Source of the DNA: an uncultured Pelagibacteraceae bacterium | GTDB lineage: Bacteria > Pseudomonadota > Alphaproteobacteria > Pelagibacterales > Pelagibacteraceae | Length of the DNA stretch: 64,000 bases | NCBI GenBank assembly: GCA_902561095.1 | Contig: CACEOF010000001.1 | Location: 62,001 to 126,000, forward strand | Direction: 5' to 3' | Shown: piece by piece, positions 25,669 to 33,460 of the stretch | Layout of the letters: the number at the start of each line of letters is the position of its first letter | Numbering within the stretch: the stretch's first letter is position 1 | Translations under genes and position numbers: made by a program | Notes under the pieces: model-generated | What the model saw: the letters and a program-made list of their open reading frames with translations, nothing else | What the model was told of the DNA's origin: nothing | Databases searched by the model: none

Positions 25669-25992
25669 TTAAAAATAATTGTTAATTGCTGCCATACATA
25701 AGGCAGAAAAAACTGTGGGATAAACATAATTTTGTTTAGATACAAAAAACACAACTAATGACAATATGACAACAATTATTCTGCTTAAATAACTTGCGTC
25801 AATAAGAACACCAGCAGGAAAAATAATTGTTCTAGCTATTAGTGCTGCTAAAGTTGCATAGGCTAAACAATTAAACCATTTAAATAATTTTGAAGTTTCT
25901 TTAATGCCCTGTGAGCTTACAGCTCCAAGAAATCTTGAAATAAAAGTTGCTAGTGAAGTAACTAAGATTGCATAAAAAATGCTAACTGACAT
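25669..25992 (-). CDS. azlD: AzlD-family small subunit of branched-chain amino acid exporter
   Basis: This 107-residue membrane protein has about four hydrophobic segments. The LGAVSSQGIKETSKLFKWFNCLAYATLAALIAR segment is typical of AzlD. AzlD works with AzlC to export branched-chain amino acids or their analogues. The gene overlaps the 3' end of azlC by 11 bases, which is strong evidence for coupled translation. It is followed after 40 bases by the glaH-like gene. Confidence 0.85.
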   Translation of the reverse strand: MSVSIFYAILVTSLATFISRFLGAVSSQGIKETSKLFKWFNCLAYATLAALIARTIIFPAGVLIDASYLSRIIVVILSLVVFFVSKQNYVYPTVFSALCMAAINNYF

Positions 25993-26686
25993 TTAACTCT
26001 CCTATTATATAAGCAATTGTTCCACCAATTATACCTCCTAGTAAAATCGACCATTCTGGCGAAAAAAAATAAAAGACAGGTCCTAATATTGTTCCAAGTA
26101 TAACTGACAATGTAATTTGAATTGTTTTTGAAGCCCCCACCATCATACATAAAAAATACACTGGATTAAGAATAGCTAATCCCATCATCATATCTTTATT
26201 TAAATACTCTGAAAAATAAAAACCTATAAAAGTGCCTAAAACTGCTACACTCCACGTTGCGCTACCTATCCCAATCCAAAAATCAATTCTTTGCTCTTTG
26301 GGAACTGTCTTATAGTTACTCTTCATTATCAACCAAGCAGATACAGCAATGAAATGACAGGAAAAGTAGTATTTCCATTTAGGTTGATTTTTATGCATCA
26401 TTAGTGGAAACAAAGAAACAGCCATTGGGTAGAGTCTTGCATTAACAAACCAAACTGCTAAAAAAATATTTAGTAATGATGCTCCAACTAATAATGACTC
26501 CGCCATTACTAATGAACCTGGCAAAGCATAAGTTAACATTGTAGAAAAAATACTTTCTTGAATGTTAAATCCTAAATTTTTAAGTAAAGCTCCTATAGCA
26601 ACGAAACAACAACCCAAAGCTATTGCAGGACTGTCGGATGCGAGAATTGATTTATATCCCTTAAAGAAAAACTCCTTATTAATCAT
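25982..26686 (-). CDS. azlC: AzlC-family large subunit of branched-chain amino acid exporter
   Basis: This 234-residue membrane protein contains the AzlC signature region PAIALGCCFVAIGALLKNLGFNIQESIFSTMLTYALPGSLVMAESLL-like segments near residues 20-70 and LAVWFVNARLYPMAVSLFPLM. With AzlD it forms an amino acid exporter. Its start overlaps the stop of the livF gene by one base, so an exporter is directly coupled to an ABC importer operon. A twin cysteine (CC at about residues 26-27) lies in the first membrane helix. Confidence 0.86.
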   Translation of the reverse strand: MINKEFFFKGYKSILASDSPAIALGCCFVAIGALLKNLGFNIQESIFSTMLTYALPGSLVMAESLLVGASLLNIFLAVWFVNARLYPMAVSLFPLMMHKNQPKWKYYFSCHFIAVSAWLIMKSNYKTVPKEQRIDFWIGIGSATWSVAVLGTFIGFYFSEYLNKDMMMGLAILNPVYFLCMMVGASKTIQITLSVILGTILGPVFYFFSPEWSILLGGIIGGTIAYIIGELNVS

Positions 26687-27471
26687 CAGCCGCCAAGGAA
26701 TAGTCGACCAACATCAGGATTTTTAAGTAAATCATCTCCTTTGCCAGCGATAGCAGTTTCACCAGATACTAAGACGTATCCTATATCTGCAAATTCTAAT
26801 CCTTTTTTAGCATTTTGTTCAACAAGAATGATTGTTTTTTTTTCATTTTCCTGAAGATCTCTTAAAATTTCAAAAACCATATCTATGTATCTTGGTTCTA
26901 ATCCAATCGATGGTTCGTCAACTAATAAAACTGACGGTTTCATAACAAGGGCTCTAGAAATTTCTAACAATCTTCTCTCTCCACCTGATAAAACTTTTGC
27001 AGGCTGACTTCTTCTATTTCTTAATCTTTCATATTTCTCAAAAATTCTCTCAGCTTCTTGATAAGATTCATCTGTATTTTCTTTTATATATCCACCCATT
27101 AATAAATTTTCCTCAACTGTCATATCGGGAAAAACTGAATTATCTTGAAGTATATAAGCTATACCAACTGATTTTAGCTTTTCTGCTGGTGTTAAATTTG
27201 TAATTTCTTTGCCATCAATTTCTATTTGACCTGAAAAAATATTAGTAAATCCGTAAATAGAATGGAGTATTGTAGATTTTCCTGCTCCATTTGGACCTAT
27301 TAAACACAAGGATTGAGCTTTGTTCACAAATAAATCAAAATTATGCAGGATTTCCATTTTTCCATAACCAGCATTTAAACCTCTAATAGTTAAATGTATT
27401 TCACTTGGTGATAATTTTTTTAAATCTTCTGGACCAGGAGCTTTTCCTAATACTTCATATTGATTAGACAT
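26686..27471 (-). CDS. livF: HAAT-family ABC ATPase (LivF-like), second transporter
   Basis: This 261-residue ATPase has Walker A GPNGAGKST, the IAYILQDNSVFPDMTVEENLLMGGY segment, signature LSGGERRLLEISRAL, Walker B SVLLVDEPSIGLEP and LVEQNAKKGLEF. A roughly 25-residue N-terminal extension precedes the ATPase domain. The start overlaps the livG stop by one base. It belongs to the second complete HAAT transporter, encoded from 32055 down to here. Confidence 0.91.
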   Translation of the reverse strand: MSNQYEVLGKAPGPEDLKKLSPSEIHLTIRGLNAGYGKMEILHNFDLFVNKAQSLCLIGPNGAGKSTILHSIYGFTNIFSGQIEIDGKEITNLTPAEKLKSVGIAYILQDNSVFPDMTVEENLLMGGYIKENTDESYQEAERIFEKYERLRNRRSQPAKVLSGGERRLLEISRALVMKPSVLLVDEPSIGLEPRYIDMVFEILRDLQENEKKTIILVEQNAKKGLEFADIGYVLVSGETAIAGKGDDLLKNPDVGRLFLGG

Positions 27472-28211
27472 TATTGAGCTCCTAAATACGCGTCTATTAC
27501 ACGTTTGTCATTTTTAATTTCATCAGGTGACCCGTTGGCCAACATTTTACCATGTGCTAGGCAGAAAATATTTTCAGCCAGCTGCATAATTACTCTCATA
27601 TTATGCTCGATAACTAAAAGTGTAATTCCAAAATCTTGATTTACTTTAATTAATCTATCTATAATTCCATTAATCAATGTTGGATTAATTCCAGCTGTTG
27701 GCTCATCTAATAATAGCATTTCTGGCTCATTCATTAATGCCATGGCCAATTCTAATAATTTCTGCTGTCCAAAAGATAGGTCACCAGCTCTCAAATTTCT
27801 TTTTTGATATAAACCTACAAAATTTAGCAAATTTTCTGCTTTTTCTGTGAGTTCCTTAGGAATTGTTGAAAAGATCTTCATTAAACTCTCGTCACTGCCT
27901 TTGTGACTAATAAGCATATTTTCTACACAATTAAGCTTTCCATAAATTCGAGTTTGTTGAAAAGTTCTTAACAATCCAAGTTTTGCGATAACTGGTACTG
28001 GTAGTTCTGAAACCTCTTTATCATTAAATTTGATTGAACCGTTATCAATTGGGTATGTTCCAACTATCGAATTAAATAATGTTGTTTTACCAGATCCATT
28101 AGGACCAATTAATCCAACAATTCTACCTTTTTCAACATTCATTGAGATATCAACATTAGCTTTAACACCACCAAATGATTTACTAACGTTACTTACTTCT
28201 AGAATACTCAT
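27471..28211 (-). CDS. livG: HAAT-family ABC ATPase (LivG-like), second transporter
   Basis: This 246-residue ATPase has Walker A GPNGSGKTT, LLRTFQQTRIYGKLNCVENML, signature LSFGQQKLLELAMAL (the second S-G is F-G), Walker B EMLLLDEPTAGINP and H-loop VIEHNMRVI. It is the LivG-type partner of the adjacent LivF. Its start overlaps the livM stop by four bases. Confidence 0.91.
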   Translation of the reverse strand: MSILEVSNVSKSFGGVKANVDISMNVEKGRIVGLIGPNGSGKTTLFNSIVGTYPIDNGSIKFNDKEVSELPVPVIAKLGLLRTFQQTRIYGKLNCVENMLISHKGSDESLMKIFSTIPKELTEKAENLLNFVGLYQKRNLRAGDLSFGQQKLLELAMALMNEPEMLLLDEPTAGINPTLINGIIDRLIKVNQDFGITLLVIEHNMRVIMQLAENIFCLAHGKMLANGSPDEIKNDKRVIDAYLGAQ

Positions 28212-29272
28212 TTAAGTTCCACCTGTGCTTTACGATCTCTTTCATCTACAACTTCACCAAATCTCTCAGGATATTTTTCTCTTAGCCATCCCATTATCCC
28301 CTCTGGGAAATAAATAACTATTACAACAATTAAAACTCCAAGAGCAACGTATTGCCAACCTAAAAAGAAAGTCCAGAAACCTTCTTTGAAAATATGAAAC
28401 ACTGTTGCGCCGATGATTGGTCCCCATAGGGTTCCCTTGCCACCTAGGATTGCCATTAAAACCATAAAAACTCCCATCTCTCTTCCATCAAAAGCAACAT
28501 CGGTTGAGTCAATATATCCAACTAAGCCACCCATGATACCTCCAGCAAGACCACAAAAGAAAGCTGATATCATCCAACCAACTATTTTATACTTCATCGT
28601 TTCAATTCCCATAGCCTCAGCTTTATCTTCATTATCTCTAATTGCGTTTAAAATTAATTTAAATCTAGTTGAGTAAATTCCTCTCACAGCTATAAAAGTC
28701 AGTACTAAAACAAAGAAACTTAAGAAATAGAAAAATTCACCTCTTGAGTCTAAAGATCCAACATCAGGAAACGGTGGAGTAGTAAAACCTTGTCCAGCTC
28801 CAATGATTTCAATTCCTCCAGAAATCTCACCTGCTGCAACTCCTAGTCCTAATGTACAGATTGCAAAATAATGTCCTCTAAGTCCTAAAATAGAGTACCC
28901 AATTAAGCCTGCTACAATAGTTGGTACAACTGCAGCAACGATTAATCCAACAGCCATTCCCTGAAAAAATTGTGCTGGAGTGTGTACAAACGTCTTTTCA
29001 CCACCACTTTCTGTCCACTCAGCTAATGGAAAAAACATTCCAACTTGCACAGAAGCACACAGATACATTCCAAGTCCATAAAAAAGTATGTTTCCAAATG
29101 AATTATAGCCCATTTCACCACCTTGAATATTCCATGTAGTTGCTAAAACTATTAAAACACAAAGGATAGATAACTGTACTTTAAAAGCTGGAAACAAGAA
29201 TGGAGCAGCTATACCAAAAATTAATATTCCAATATATAAAATTGAATTTTTATTTATCATTTTAAACATCAA
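28208..29272 (-). CDS. livM: HAAT-family ABC permease (LivM-like), second transporter
   Basis: This 354-residue permease has normal LivM length. Motifs include NIQGGEMGYNSFGNILFYGLGMY, SILGLRGHYFAICTLGLGVAAGEI and the ATPase-contact loop RFKLILNAIRDNEDKAEAMGIETMKYK. VVVIVIYFPEGIMGWLREKYPERF closes the protein. It overlaps livG and the secreted-protein gene by four bases each, so the whole set is translationally linked. Confidence 0.91.
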   Translation of the reverse strand: MMFKMINKNSILYIGILIFGIAAPFLFPAFKVQLSILCVLIVLATTWNIQGGEMGYNSFGNILFYGLGMYLCASVQVGMFFPLAEWTESGGEKTFVHTPAQFFQGMAVGLIVAAVVPTIVAGLIGYSILGLRGHYFAICTLGLGVAAGEISGGIEIIGAGQGFTTPPFPDVGSLDSRGEFFYFLSFFVLVLTFIAVRGIYSTRFKLILNAIRDNEDKAEAMGIETMKYKIVGWMISAFFCGLAGGIMGGLVGYIDSTDVAFDGREMGVFMVLMAILGGKGTLWGPIIGATVFHIFKEGFWTFFLGWQYVALGVLIVVIVIYFPEGIMGWLREKYPERFGEVVDERDRKAQVELK

Positions 29273-29865
29273 TTAGATTTTATCTTTCTGATCTTCAAAT
29301 TTGTCATAGCTCTACCTTTGCAAAACTTGTAATCATTATCTCCTAATTTTTTTCCAGTCGCATCATCAAACAATTTCCAATTAAATTTTACACAATCTTT
29401 TGGTTTTTTTCCTAAACTAAGTATTTTAAGCTCTACAGTTCTTGCTCCACGATCAGTAACTGAGAATGTTCTAGTTTCACCTTTTTTCCAAAAACCTAAA
29501 GGAAACTTGCATCCATTTTTGATGTATTTAGTTCCTGATCTTCTTTGATCATATACTCTTCCCATACACTGACCATCATTAGTGACTGTAAAAAGTTGTG
29601 TTTTTTTTACTCTACCCTCTCTATTTTTTTGCGTTCTCTTGTAAACTTTGATAATTTCCTTAGAGCCTGGAGCTCTCCAATCAATAGGGCCTACAATTTT
29701 TTTTCTGCGTTTTTCACCAAAAATTTTGTCCGCAGGAGTAAATTTTATTTCAGTATCATCTCTTATCTCTCCCCCAGTAAAAAGTTCCAACGGTATAAAT
29801 CTTTCATTTCCTATAGATAAATTTGGAAATGTTAACATTAATATCATTAGTAATATTTTCTTCAT
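29269..29865 (-). CDS. Unknown secreted protein encoded between livH and livM
   Basis: I do not recognise this 198-residue protein. A signal peptide is evident (MKKILLMILMLTFPNLSIG, cleavage near residue 19). The mature part is basic and rich in beta-forming residues. It has four cysteines, C100, C119, C158 and C182, which could give two disulfides in the periplasm. It overlaps livH upstream and livM downstream by four bases each (ATGA type), so it is an integral member of the operon. An accessory periplasmic component, such as a modulator of the binding protein or permease, is plausible but unproven. Its basic charge is unlike that of the neighbouring binding proteins. Confidence 0.7.
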   Translation of the reverse strand: MKKILLMILMLTFPNLSIGNERFIPLELFTGGEIRDDTEIKFTPADKIFGEKRRKKIVGPIDWRAPGSKEIIKVYKRTQKNREGRVKKTQLFTVTNDGQCMGRVYDQRRSGTKYIKNGCKFPLGFWKKGETRTFSVTDRGARTVELKILSLGKKPKDCVKFNWKLFDDATGKKLGDNDYKFCKGRAMTNLKIRKIKSN

Positions 29866-30755
29866 TTTAAGTATTCCCTTTTTCTTGATAATTTAAATCT
29901 TCTATAAACTAAGATTAATACTAATAATAAGAACACCGAACCTATTCTAAACTCAGTGCCTAAAATATAATCGGCAAATTCTTCAAAAACTCCTAGTCCC
30001 ATTCCTGACATTGCTACTCCAGGTAAATTTCCTAGACCTGCAACAATAACGATCATAAATGATCGAATTGTATATGGTAATCCCATATAAGGATGAATTG
30101 TAAAAGTAATTGAAATTAGTGCTCCAGCAACACCACAAAGAGCTGCATTAATACCAAAAGTTGCTGCATAAACCTTTTCTGTATCTACACCCAGAATCTT
30201 TGCTGCTCTTGCATTTTGGGCTGTAGCTCTAATTGCACGACCAAGCTTAGATTTTTTCATGTAAATTACTAAACAAATTGCGAATAAAATGCTTATAAAA
30301 GCTGAAAATATTTTTGAATTTGGTAGCACTACATTGCTATTAAATAACATAGTTGTTCCATAATCTGAATTTGCAAGAACAACGTCAGCTCCAAATGCAA
30401 AGTTCATCAATTGCATGAACAGGATACTTATTCCAAATGTCGCTAAGATAGATATAAATAGATCTCTATCGACAACTTTATTAATTACAAGTTTGTAAAT
30501 TGCTATTCCCACAAAGAACATTATTATTGGTGATACAATCACTCCCCATGCTGGGTGAATGCCGTAAAGATACATAAAATAAGCAATGTATCCTCCTAAA
30601 ATAACCAGATCTCCTTGAGCAATATTAATTATATTCATAACTCCCCATTGAAGTGCCATACCATATGCAATCAATGCAAATAAAATTCCAAGTAAAATTC
30701 CATCCAAACAAGCTTGGACAGAAATCATTGGATATTGGAAGACCATGAAATCCAT
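29862..30755 (-). CDS. livH: HAAT-family ABC permease (LivH-like), second transporter
   Basis: This 297-residue permease has the LivH motifs ALIAYGMALQWGVMNIINIAQGDLVILGGYIAY, SKLGRAIRATAQNARAAKILGVDTEKVY as the cytoplasmic loop, and IVIVAGLGNLPGVAMSGMGLGVFEEF. It follows the binding-protein gene across a hairpin terminator, so its expression relies on readthrough or on an unrecognised promoter. Its stop overlaps the start of the secreted-protein gene by four bases. Confidence 0.91.
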   Translation of the reverse strand: MDFMVFQYPMISVQACLDGILLGILFALIAYGMALQWGVMNIINIAQGDLVILGGYIAYFMYLYGIHPAWGVIVSPIIMFFVGIAIYKLVINKVVDRDLFISILATFGISILFMQLMNFAFGADVVLANSDYGTTMLFNSNVVLPNSKIFSAFISILFAICLVIYMKKSKLGRAIRATAQNARAAKILGVDTEKVYAATFGINAALCGVAGALISITFTIHPYMGLPYTIRSFMIVIVAGLGNLPGVAMSGMGLGVFEEFADYILGTEFRIGSVFLLLVLILVYRRFKLSRKREYLK

Positions 30756-30767
30756 AATGAATCCTAT

Positions 30768-30806
30768 AAAAAATACCCCCTATATATATTATATTAGGGG
30801 GTATTT
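30768..30806 (-). terminator. Intrinsic terminator/attenuator between livJ and livH (second transporter)
   Basis: Perfect 12-base arms AAATACCCCCTA (30771-30782) and TAGGGGGTATTT (30795-30806) enclose a 12-base A/T loop. On the minus strand the 3' arm runs into six T residues (30768-30773). It sits 11 bases after the livJ stop and 13 bases before the livH start. It is suited to lower permease expression relative to binding protein. Confidence 0.87.
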
Positions 30807-30816
30807 ATAGATTTGT

Positions 30817-32055
30817 TTATCTTTTAGACCACGAAGGAATTGGATGAATCAACTTAGCTGATGCCCATTTAGTTGGAGCAACAACTTTGTTTTCACATTT
30901 TCCTCCATCATCACACATAACCTGGAAAAGTACCATTGGCTTATCAACATTCTGACCACCTTCTGCAAATTTTATGTTTCCATAAAAAGTTTGCATGTTA
31001 GTAGCCGCAAGAGCATCTCTTACTTTCTTTTGATCAAAAGAATTTGCTCTTTCAAATGCATCTTTAAATACCAATAGAGCAGCTGATGATTCTGCTGCTT
31101 GATATGGTGGTGCATAACCGAACTCTTTAGTAAAGTCTGCATCATAAGTCATACCATCTTTAAAAAAGTCATCTTTGTAAGTTAGTGTTTTATGCCACTG
31201 AGAAGCACATAAAGCATATTGTGAGTTTTTACCATGTTGCTTTGATAATTTTGCTGCATCACAGTGAGTCATTGCTAACATTGGAACGTCTACTTTCATT
31301 TCAGAAATTTGTCTGATAGCAGTTAGAGCGCCTTTTGTATGGCCTGAAACAACTAAAACATCTGGTTTCATTTGCTTCACTTTTACTAAAGTAGCTGCCA
31401 TGTCATTCAGCTCTTTTGGCAATTTATCATCAATTACCTTTTTAGAGCCAGTTCTTTTAATTGCATCTAAAACTCCAAGTCTAACGTCTTGAGAAAACGC
31501 ATCTTGCTCAAATGCCATTGCAACTGTCACGCCTTTTCCGTTATTCTTTTCAACTGCTAGGTCGATAGCAACATCAAGATATAAGTTAGCAGGAGCTAAA
31601 ACAGCAAAAAGATATTTGTAACCTTTAGTAAACAAAGATCTAGATGCACCATTTGCTTCAACCATTGGAACACCATATTTCTCTGTCACTGGAGCTATCG
31701 CTTTAGTTAGTCCTGAGCTGTATGGACCAAGCATAAACTCAACACCATCTTGTGAAATTAATCTTTCAGCAAGTTGGGCTGCTCTTTTTGGGTTTGACTC
31801 ATCATCATAATAGATAATATCAAATTTATAAGTTTTGCCACCAACTTTAACTCCACCCATGCTGTTAATTCTATCTACGGCCATGTTGTAACCGTTTTGA
31901 GTATGAACACCATTTGAAGAGTATTTACCAGTTAATGAAATTGCTGCACCTAAAACAATTTTATCCCCAACAACTTTCGCAAAAGATACTACCGATGTTG
32001 ATAACAAAATTACAGCTGCAGAAATAAAACTTACTATTAGTTTATTTATTTTCAT
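30817..32055 (-). CDS. livJ: HAAT-family periplasmic binding protein (LivJ/UrtA-like), second transporter
   Basis: This 412-residue periplasmic protein of type I fold has a signal peptide cut near SFA-KVV (residue 26). IVLGAAISLTGKYSSNGVHTQNGYNMAVDRIN is the first lobe, and LGPYSSGLTKAIAPVTEKYGVPMVEANGASRSLF is the ligand hinge. It is longer than classical LivJ (about 370) and resembles amide/amino-acid-binding forms. The ligand cannot be assigned from the sequence. A good AGAGGAA ribosome-binding site precedes the start, and a promoter-like sequence lies at 32091-32119. Confidence 0.88.
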   Translation of the reverse strand: MKINKLIVSFISAAVILLSTSVVSFAKVVGDKIVLGAAISLTGKYSSNGVHTQNGYNMAVDRINSMGGVKVGGKTYKFDIIYYDDESNPKRAAQLAERLISQDGVEFMLGPYSSGLTKAIAPVTEKYGVPMVEANGASRSLFTKGYKYLFAVLAPANLYLDVAIDLAVEKNNGKGVTVAMAFEQDAFSQDVRLGVLDAIKRTGSKKVIDDKLPKELNDMAATLVKVKQMKPDVLVVSGHTKGALTAIRQISEMKVDVPMLAMTHCDAAKLSKQHGKNSQYALCASQWHKTLTYKDDFFKDGMTYDADFTKEFGYAPPYQAAESSAALLVFKDAFERANSFDQKKVRDALAATNMQTFYGNIKFAEGGQNVDKPMVLFQVMCDDGGKCENKVVAPTKWASAKLIHPIPSWSKR

Positions 32056-32090
32056 TTTATTTCCTCTAGTTATTAATTAATTAATAATTA

Positions 32091-32119
32091 ATTTAATAAA
32101 GAATTTTGCTTAATTGCAA
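32091..32119 (-). promoter_or_regulatory. Putative promoter of the second livJ gene
   Basis: On the minus strand TTGCAA (32114-32119) and TTAAAT (32091-32096) are separated by 17 bases, about 35 bases before the livJ ATG. Spacing is ideal and the hexamers are moderate. It lies in the 89-base gap after the LysE-family gene, next to an A/T palindromic tract. Confidence 0.45.
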
Positions 32120-32144
32120 GTGGCAATAAAGACCAGAAAATTTG

Positions 32145-32759
32145 TTAGTATTGTTGTGTTACAACAATAATTATTGCAATAATTACTAATACACTCGCAG
32201 AAATTGTATTAATAGTTCTTGGTTTTGTATTTATCCAAGCAATAAGCTTTTGCGCAAGTAAAGCATAACCAATCAGTGATAAAAAATCTAAAACAACATA
32301 AGTTGTGATTAAAATTAAAAATTGTATTAAATAATTTTCATTAAAATCAATAAACTGAGGAAAAATTAGTGGAAAAAACATCCAAGCCTTTGGACTAGTT
32401 CCAGCAACCAGAAATCCATCTTTGAAAAATGAAAAAAAACTTTTTGAGAAATCTTTACTCGAACTAATTTCTTTAGGTCTAGAATTATAAATATCAAATG
32501 CTAAATATAAAATATATGCAACACCTATCCATTTAAAGATATTAAGAAAGTTTGAGTTTTCCGAAAAAAAGGATCCAATCACAAAAATTACTAAAGTTGC
32601 TTGTATAATATTTGCAGTAATATCTCCCAGTGCTGTCCAAATACATTTTTGAACTCCATAATTCATAGAATATGAAACAATTACAATTCTTGGTGGTCCA
32701 GGAGTAATAAACAAAAAAAGAATTATCTGTAGAAATAAAAAATAATTTAGGGGAAGCAT
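32145..32759 (-). CDS. LysE/RhtB-family exporter with hairpin-masked start
   Basis: This 204-residue membrane protein has six predicted hydrophobic segments and the LysE-type motif ITPGPPRIVIVSYSMNYG (P20, G21, P22). The family exports amino acids. The asparagine usually following PGP is missing (PGPPR), so specificity may differ. Its ribosome-binding site AAGGA, nine bases before the ATG, lies in the 3' arm of a perfect 11-bp hairpin (32764-32812). This suggests that translation is controlled by RNA structure. The livJ gene lies 89 bases downstream on the same strand. Confidence 0.85.
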   Translation of the reverse strand: MLPLNYFLFLQIILFLFITPGPPRIVIVSYSMNYGVQKCIWTALGDITANIIQATLVIFVIGSFFSENSNFLNIFKWIGVAYILYLAFDIYNSRPKEISSSKDFSKSFFSFFKDGFLVAGTSPKAWMFFPLIFPQFIDFNENYLIQFLILITTYVVLDFLSLIGYALLAQKLIAWINTKPRTINTISASVLVIIAIIIVVTQQY

Positions 32760-32763
32760 TTAA

Positions 32764-32812
32764 AGATAGTCCTTAAAAACCGGGAGCTAAAGATGGCTAA
32801 GAAGGACTATCT
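32764..32812 (-). promoter_or_regulatory. Hairpin sequestering the ribosome-binding site of the LysE-family gene (candidate riboswitch)
   Basis: On the minus strand the arms AGATAGTCCTT (5', complement of 32802-32812) and AAGGACTATCT (3', complement of 32764-32774) pair perfectly over 11 bp around a 27-base loop. The 3' arm contains AAGGA, the only plausible Shine-Dalgarno for the exporter ATG at 32759. It therefore would be masked when the stem forms. The loop has a C-rich segment (CTCCCGG) and a weak AGC/GCT inner pairing. No T-tract follows, so it is not a terminator. I do not recognise a known riboswitch class. A DNA operator made of two 11-bp arms is the main alternative. Confidence 0.55.
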
Positions 32813-32874
32813 AATACATATTATCAGAGACTAAAAAAAATGCATTAAATTTTTATTTCAATTATAAAGGAATT

Positions 32875-33171
32875 ATGAAAAAAAAAGGTCGCATTCCAGT
32901 CACCAGAGTCAAAAATCCAGAGCCAGATGTAACCGACCCAGATTGGATTATTTGGGCTGCATGGGCTGATAGAATTACATTCGAAGATATAGAAAAAAAA
33001 ACTGGAAAAACAGAATCTCAAGTAATCAAGATAATGAGAAGATCTATAAAACCTTCTTCTTTTAGATTATGGAGAAAAAGAGTTAATCAAAAAAGTATAA
33101 AACACAGAAAAAAGTTTGAATACTCTAGAAAAGAAATTACTAGCAAAATCAAAAAAGGCGACTATTTATAA
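32875..33171 (+). CDS. DUF2805/TIGR03643-family small protein
   Basis: This 98-residue basic protein contains the family core DPDWIIWAAWADRITFEDIEKKTGKTE and MRRSIKPSSFRLWRKRV. Its pattern of helices resembles a small helix-turn-helix. The function is unknown. In other marine bacteria, as I recall, members lie near photolyase or cryptochrome genes, which are not seen here. An AAAGGAA site precedes the ATG. It is four bases upstream of a glutaredoxin gene on the same strand, so the two probably form one transcript. Confidence 0.75.
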   Translation: MKKKGRIPVTRVKNPEPDVTDPDWIIWAAWADRITFEDIEKKTGKTESQVIKIMRRSIKPSSFRLWRKRVNQKSIKHRKKFEYSRKEITSKIKKGDYL

Positions 33172-33174
33172 ACC

Positions 33175-33429
33175 ATGAAAAAAATTACAATTTATACAGG
33201 TCCATTTTGTAATTATTGCGATGCTGCAAAAAGATTACTTGCAAGAAATAATTTACCTTATCATGAAATAGACATATCAAAAATTGATGGTGCTATAGAT
33301 GAAATGATTAAAAAAGCTAATGGTAAAAGAACTATACCTCAAATTTTTTTTGATGATCAGCACATTGGTGGGTATGACGAGACAAGAGCACTAGAAAAAG
33401 AAAACAAACTTCAAGATCTTTTAAAATAA
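33175..33429 (+). CDS. grxC: Glutaredoxin (GrxC type)
   Basis: This 84-residue protein has the thioredoxin-like fold of monocysteine/dithiol glutaredoxins. The active site is FCNYC (C12 and C15), where class I glutaredoxins usually have CPYC. The glutathione-binding TIPQIF and GGYDE motifs are present. It reduces disulfides and mixed glutathione disulfides in the cytosol. It follows the DUF2805 gene by three bases. The Asn in the active site is a small departure that may raise the redox potential, but that is only an inference. Confidence 0.9.
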   Translation: MKKITIYTGPFCNYCDAAKRLLARNNLPYHEIDISKIDGAIDEMIKKANGKRTIPQIFFDDQHIGGYDETRALEKENKLQDLLK

Positions 33430-33432
33430 AAT

Positions 33433-33460
33433 AAAAAGTTTTTAAATTATCTAACTTTTT
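33433..33460. terminator. Weak bidirectional hairpin between grxC and msrB
   Basis: AAAAAGTT (33433-33440) and AACTTTTT (33453-33460) can pair over eight bases around a 12-base loop, between two convergent genes. The right arm enters the last codons of msrB. The stem is almost entirely A/T, so it is a marginal terminator in both directions. Confidence 0.35.

Noticed and set aside
32764..32812. Plus-strand reading of the 49-base hairpin as a SAM-II/SAM-V-type riboswitch for the DUF2805 gene
   Set aside because: The GCTAAAG-like loop is suggestive, but the structure lacks the pseudoknot partner, and the DUF2805 start is more than 60 bases away with its own AAAGGAA site. The minus-strand role near the LysE start fits better.
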